From: Enterovirga sp.
Lineage (GTDB): Bacteria; Pseudomonadota; Alphaproteobacteria; Rhizobiales; Beijerinckiaceae
Length of the DNA stretch: 7,909 nucleotides
Direction: 5' to 3'
Assembly: GCA_028290385.1 (NCBI GenBank)
Contig: JAQGJZ010000547.1
Span: 1-7,909, forward strand
Made by a program: the position numbers and the translations under genes. The notes beneath the pieces are model-generated. The model had not been told where the DNA came from and searched no databases. It worked only from the letters and a program-made list of their open reading frames with translations. This document shows, piece by piece, positions 5,097 to 7,909 of the stretch (within the stretch, counting starts at the first letter, position 1; each line of letters begins with the position of its first letter).

Positions 5097-6731
5097 TTAG
5101 AAGTCGCGCTGGACGCGGAAGCGCGCGAAGATCTGGTCGTCGAACGTGGTGAGCGTGCCGGGCTTCTCGCGGTTCGCGACCGGACGGGCCATGTTGACGC
5201 GCTGGTAGATGACTTCGACGCCGATATCGAGATCACGCACCGGCGACCAGATCAGGTTGCCGCCTGCGTACATGATATCCCAGCTCATCAGAGTGGAGTT
5301 GGTGGCCGCGACAGTCGCCGTCGTCACCGCGGTCGCCGGAGCACCGCCCACGCCAGGAGTGACGGTCGACGTGATACCAGCCGGACCGAAGTTCGCATTC
5401 CGCAGGCGCGGATCGTAGTTGGTCTGACCGTAGCTGCCGAAGACGGCCGAACGCCACTCGGGGCTCCAGTAGTGGAGGAGGGCACCCGAAACCGAGAAGA
5501 ACTCAGTCAGGTGAATGCCACCACGCCCGTCGATGACCGCGTCGTTCTGGTTGTAGGTGAACTTGTTCGCGAGCGAGGCACCCTGAAGGTCCCAGCCGCC
5601 CGGACCCGTGACGCCCGTGTAGGCGCCGGCACCCTGAGCGTAGGCACCCTGCAGCCACAGCTGATCACCGGGAGCGATCATCGGCAGGTTGACCTTCACG
5701 CCACCCTGAACGGCCCAACCGTAGGCCGCATCCGGGATCCGCGGAGCGGCCACGGGACCACCAACGCCAGCTCCGACGAGGAAGTTAGGTCCAGCAGCCG
5801 GGTTGAGACCACCGATCTTGATCTCGTGAACGGCCGCGGAGAGCTGAGCCGAACCCCAGGCGCCGTCGTAGCGCAGCGCGCCGACGAAGTCGGGCATGAA
5901 GAAGCGCTGCGTGGTGTCGACCGAAACGGCCGTCACCGGAACGCCACCGGCGGTGAAGGAGGTCCCGAGGAACGCAACCGGCGTCGCCGAGGTGATGAAG
6001 TTCACGCCACCCTGCTGCGAGGCCGGAGGAACGCCAGCGCCAGCAGCGCCGTTCGCCGCGCCAACGACGCCCTGATAGAAGACCGGCATGCGGCGGTTGG
6101 TCGGGTCTTCAGCCGAGATCGTGGCCGAGAAGCCGCCACCGAAGGTCGCCGTATAGGCGAACAGGTTGATGGCCGAGCCGTTCGTCGAGTACATGCCGCC
6201 CGAGATCATCTCGGTCTGGCCGGTGTAGAAGTCGAAGAACGAGTTGGCACGACCAGCCGTGAACCCGGCGAACTGCACGAAGGCAGAATCGACGTTCACG
6301 AACTTCTGGATCTGGTTGTAGCCGTCCGGCGAGTTCGAGAAGAAGGCGTTCGCCTGACGCTCGGCCGAACCCGACTTCAGCTGCGGCACGCCGGTGCGGT
6401 GCGCGAAGTCGAGGCGGACGAAGGTGCGGAGCGTGCCGTAGGCGGTCGACGTACGAGCGTCGAAGCTCACACGAGCCAGGCCGTTATAGCCGGAGTAGCT
6501 GGTGGAGCGGCTGTTCTGCGAGGAGAAGTGATACTCGGCGCGAGCCCGACCACCGATGCGCAGGCAGGTATCCGTGCCCGGGATGTAGAAAAAGCCTGCG
6601 CCGTGCGCCGTGCAGACCCGAACGTACTCAACCGGCGCTGCCTTCCGCATGGGAAGATCAGCCGCCTGTGCCCCGGCTACCGCGCAGAGACCTGCTGCAG
6701 ACCCGAGGAGAAGGCTCTTAACGAGCTTCAT
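5097..6731 (-). CDS. Outer-membrane porin, Porin_2 family
   Basis: A 544-aa trimeric-porin-type protein that should form general diffusion channels in the outer membrane. The start is the ATG at 6731, preceded by GGAGAG (6741-6736); an in-frame TTG at 6743 contains that binding site and is unlikely. The signal peptide is MKLVKSLLLGSAAGLCAVAGAQA with cleavage after AQA, giving a mature start ADLPMRKAAP. The conserved N-terminal block carries Cys40 and Cys56 (VRVCTAHGAGFF, GTDTCLRIGG), a probable disulfide in this family. The body is alternating beta-strand sequence rich in Gly, Tyr and Phe, ending DDQIFARFRVQRDF; the terminal Phe is the beta-barrel assembly signal. Three Ala/Gly/Pro/Val/Thr-rich stretches (about residues 221-275, 307-331 and 450-480) look like enlarged surface loops and probably explain the length, above many family members. 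Codon choice is strongly biased, as expected of a very abundant protein. The gene is transcribed alone: a 343-nt leader upstream and a strong terminator downstream. Confidence 0.95.
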   Translation of the reverse strand: MKLVKSLLLGSAAGLCAVAGAQAADLPMRKAAPVEYVRVCTAHGAGFFYIPGTDTCLRIGGRARAEYHFSSQNSRSTSYSGYNGLARVSFDARTSTAYGTLRTFVRLDFAHRTGVPQLKSGSAERQANAFFSNSPDGYNQIQKFVNVDSAFVQFAGFTAGRANSFFDFYTGQTEMISGGMYSTNGSAINLFAYTATFGGGFSATISAEDPTNRRMPVFYQGVVGAANGAAGAGVPPASQQGGVNFITSATPVAFLGTSFTAGGVPVTAVSVDTTQRFFMPDFVGALRYDGAWGSAQLSAAVHEIKIGGLNPAAGPNFLVGAGVGGPVAAPRIPDAAYGWAVQGGVKVNLPMIAPGDQLWLQGAYAQGAGAYTGVTGPGGWDLQGASLANKFTYNQNDAVIDGRGGIHLTEFFSVSGALLHYWSPEWRSAVFGSYGQTNYDPRLRNANFGPAGITSTVTPGVGGAPATAVTTATVAATNSTLMSWDIMYAGGNLIWSPVRDLDIGVEVIYQRVNMARPVANREKPGTLTTFDDQIFARFRVQRDF

Positions 6732-6735
6732 TCTG

Positions 6736-6741
6736 CTCTCC
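6736..6741 (-). promoter_or_regulatory. Ribosome binding site of the porin gene
   Basis: GGAGAG on the - strand ends 4 nt before the ATG at 6731. It decides between that ATG and the in-frame TTG at 6743, because the TTG would place the binding site inside the coding region. Confidence 0.75.
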
Positions 6742-6971
6742 AATTGTTAGATCCTCGGGGTTTGGCCGCTTGCCTCGGCCCCGAGTGGGACCTTGAACTC
6801 GCTTCCCGCATCCCCAGTGGCCCGACCTGCCATTGCGGTACCCGCATCTAGCTCAGTCAGGTCGCGGTAGAGAGGTGCCCCCCGCCGCAAAGTCACCATG
6901 ATCGAGGCGCCCCGAGCGAGCAACAGATCAGAAAGGGTTCGGAGGTGAACCGGGGGGCTTTGGAAACCTAT

Positions 6972-6987
6972 GTTGCACAATCGCAAC
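6972..6987. promoter_or_regulatory. Inverted repeat, possible operator of the porin gene
   Basis: GTTGC-ACAATC-GCAAC is a 16-nt dyad with perfect 5-bp arms and a 6-nt spacer, about 240 nt upstream of the porin ATG in one of the few AT-rich patches of the leader. The size and arm spacing suit a dimeric helix-turn-helix regulator. I cannot assign it to a known regulator; a chance dyad of this size is possible. Confidence 0.3.
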
Positions 6988-7074
6988 GAACCGAGGCCCG
7001 GGAATCGCCCAAATCCCGCCAAAGCTTAAGGAAACATGACGGTTTCGCCCCGGGCGAGGGCTGTTTGGGCGTGT

Positions 7075-7909
7075 TCAGCCGAGCAGGACTTCGATCAGGA
7101 ACGGGCCGCGGCGGCTGATTCCTGCCCGGAATGCGCTCAGGAAAGAATCAAGGTCTTCGACCCGGCGCGCCTCCACACCGAAGCCCTTGGCTAGGCTCAC
7201 CCAGTCGATCGCCGGCTGGTCGAGGGTGAGCATATCGAGCGCCTTGCGGCCGGGATTCGCGCCGACATTGGCGAGCTCCGCCTTGAGGATGGCGTAGGAC
7301 CGATTCGCCCAGACCAGCGTCAACACGTCGAGATTCTCGCGCGCCTGAGTCCAGAGCGCCTGCGCCGTGTAGAGACCACTGCCATCCGCCTGCAGGTTGA
7401 TCACCTTCCGGTCGGGGCAGGCGATCGCGGCGCCGGTCGCCATCGGGATCCCGAGCCCGATGGAGCCGCCGGACAGTTGCAGCCAGTCATGCGGCGCCGC
7501 GAATCGAGTCGCCGGAAAGAAGTTGCGTCCGGTTGTGATCGACTCGTCGCAGATGATCGCGCCCTCCGGCATCAGCGCGCCGAGCGCCAGCCCGATCGCA
7601 TCCGGGCTCAGCGAGCCCGTCGGCAGATCGGGACGCCGCCCTGACGCGACCGGGGCTGAACGCGGAGCGCCCACGAGGTCGGCGAGCCGCTCGAGCGCGT
7701 CGATCTGGTCCATGGCCGGGTCGGCCAGCACCTGCACGGCGCAATCCGCCGGCTGCAATTCGCTCGGCTTGTTCGGGTAGGCGAAGAAGGCGACCGGAGG
7801 CGTCGTGCCGATCACCACGAGGTGTTTCGTCCCGGCAAGGCAGTCGACCGCCTGATCAACCGGATAGGGCAGGCGCTCGATGGGCTGACGCCCCGCACCC
7901 CGTGCGATG
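7075..7909 (-). CDS. Thiamine-diphosphate-dependent enzyme, acetolactate synthase large-subunit family, 3' part
   Basis: 277 codons are visible, and the frame is open to the right edge, so the start (and a GTG at 7818 that could be mistaken for it) is not the true beginning; family members run to about 510-570 aa. The visible part is the end of the central domain (ERLPYPVDQAVDCLAG, then PPVAFFAYPNKPS) followed by the C-terminal cofactor domain. The diphosphate/Mg site is read as QADGSGLYTAQALW (ADGS at 7389-7378) with the closing Asn in WANRSYAIL (7305-7303), 26 codons after the motif Gly. DESITTGRNFF and GGSIGLGIPMATGAAIACP are conserved core segments. The first motif residue is Ala rather than the common Gly of GDGS. 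The overall pattern resembles the large-subunit-like enzymes related to benzoylformate and sulfopyruvate decarboxylases rather than biosynthetic IlvB/IlvI, and no regulatory small subunit lies downstream. The reaction is therefore uncertain: decarboxylation or carboligation of a 2-oxo acid. Confidence 0.88.
   Translation of the reverse strand, partial: IARGAGRQPIERLPYPVDQAVDCLAGTKHLVVIGTTPPVAFFAYPNKPSELQPADCAVQVLADPAMDQIDALERLADLVGAPRSAPVASGRRPDLPTGSLSPDAIGLALGALMPEGAIICDESITTGRNFFPATRFAAPHDWLQLSGGSIGLGIPMATGAAIACPDRKVINLQADGSGLYTAQALWTQARENLDVLTLVWANRSYAILKAELANVGANPGRKALDMLTLDQPAIDWVSLAKGFGVEARRVEDLDSFLSAFRAGISRRGPFLIEVLLG

Larger units (their letters stand above)
6732..7074 (-). other. Porin leader and promoter region without a convincing gene
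   Basis: This 343-nt gap separates the stop of the thiamine-diphosphate enzyme gene from the porin start on the same strand. It must hold the porin promoter, since the porin has its own terminator and its codon bias implies strong expression. I could not find a sigma-70 -35/-10 pair good enough to call. The most AT-rich parts are 6960-6990 and 7016-7042, so the promoter is most likely there, which would give a 5' leader of roughly 200 nt or more. A 16-nt inverted repeat (6972-6987) lies in the first of these. A 50-91 codon frame ending at 6747 crosses the region, but it lacks a ribosome binding site and coding-like third positions. I see no clear terminator for the upstream gene. Confidence 0.55.

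Noticed and set aside
6741..6743. TTG as start of the porin
   Set aside because: It would put the GGAGAG binding site inside the gene and add MESR before a perfect signal peptide that begins at the ATG at 6731.
5088..6851. A 587-codon + strand frame covering the whole porin gene on the opposite strand
   Set aside because: It is antisense to an unmistakable porin with signal peptide, terminator and ribosome binding site. Its product is Arg/Val/Glu/His-rich with no recognisable domain. Strong codon bias in the porin removes stop codons from this frame, which explains its length.
6849..6873. tRNA D-arm look-alike (TAGCTCAG followed by GGTAGAG)
   Set aside because: The D loop would be too long, there is no matching acceptor stem or anticodon arm, and the GGTTC/GAACC hairpin at 6936-6951 has a 6-nt loop and is too far away to be the T arm.
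6747..7022. A 91-codon - strand frame (or 50 codons from the ATG at 6899) in the porin leader
   Set aside because: No ribosome binding site before either start, third-position GC about 68% in the 50-codon part, well below its neighbours, and no familiar sequence. It ends 15 nt before the porin ATG, so a leader peptide is not excluded, but nothing positive supports it.
7030..7065. Possible terminator after the thiamine-diphosphate enzyme gene
   Set aside because: Only a short GCCC/GGGC pairing within CGCCCGGGGCG and no T-tract follow the stop codon, so it is not strong enough to call.
7816..7818. GTG as start of the thiamine-diphosphate enzyme
   Set aside because: Codons upstream to the window edge remain open and match the central domain of the family (QPIERLPYPVDQAVDCLAG), so the gene is cut by the window.

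Overview
This window looks like chromosomal DNA from a high-GC alphaproteobacterium of the order Hyphomicrobiales (Rhizobiales), most like the Bosea / Methylobacterium / Bradyrhizobium part of that order. The best evidence is the porin: its signal peptide, the mature start ADLPMRKAAPVEYVRVC and the two-cysteine segment ending in GTDTCLRIGG are hallmarks of the rhizobial Porin_2 family. The soluble lytic transglycosylase and the alpha/beta hydrolase also have the form I associate with this order. The genus is an inference. I see no tRNA or rRNA gene, insertion sequence, prophage gene or CRISPR array.

Layout. Positions 1-2806 are read on the + strand: the 3' part of a soluble lytic murein transglycosylase gene (slt, cut by the left edge), then after 44 nt an alpha/beta hydrolase gene. 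From 2816 to the right edge everything is on the - strand. In transcription order (right to left) this is: a thiamine-diphosphate enzyme of the acetolactate synthase large-subunit family (cut by the right edge, stop at 7075); a 343-nt leader with no convincing gene; a large outer-membrane porin (5097-6731) closed by a textbook intrinsic terminator (5043-5073); a probable 48-55 codon small ORF (4866-5012 or up to 5033); a 578-aa membrane-anchored protein made of tandem BON-like repeats plus an OmpA-type C-terminal domain (3133-4869); and a 106-aa protein with three predicted membrane segments (2816-3136). The two strands converge at 2806/2816 with only 9 nt between stop codons.

The theme is the cell envelope: murein cleavage, a diffusion porin, and a periplasmic OmpA-like/BON protein with a small membrane partner. 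The hydrolase and the thiamine-diphosphate enzyme are metabolic and have no obvious link to it.

The part most worth attention is the - strand cluster 2816-5033. Three reading frames are joined by two ATGA stop/start overlaps. The central protein contains three tandem units of about 120 aa, each of two BON-like halves, plus an extra N-terminal half. Its OmpA-type domain keeps the binding arginine but has Glu where the peptidoglycan-binding Asp is expected. The domain order (membrane anchor, BON, OmpA-C) followed by a small membrane protein gene resembles the mycobacterial arfABC operon; this is an analogy of architecture, not evidence of shared function.
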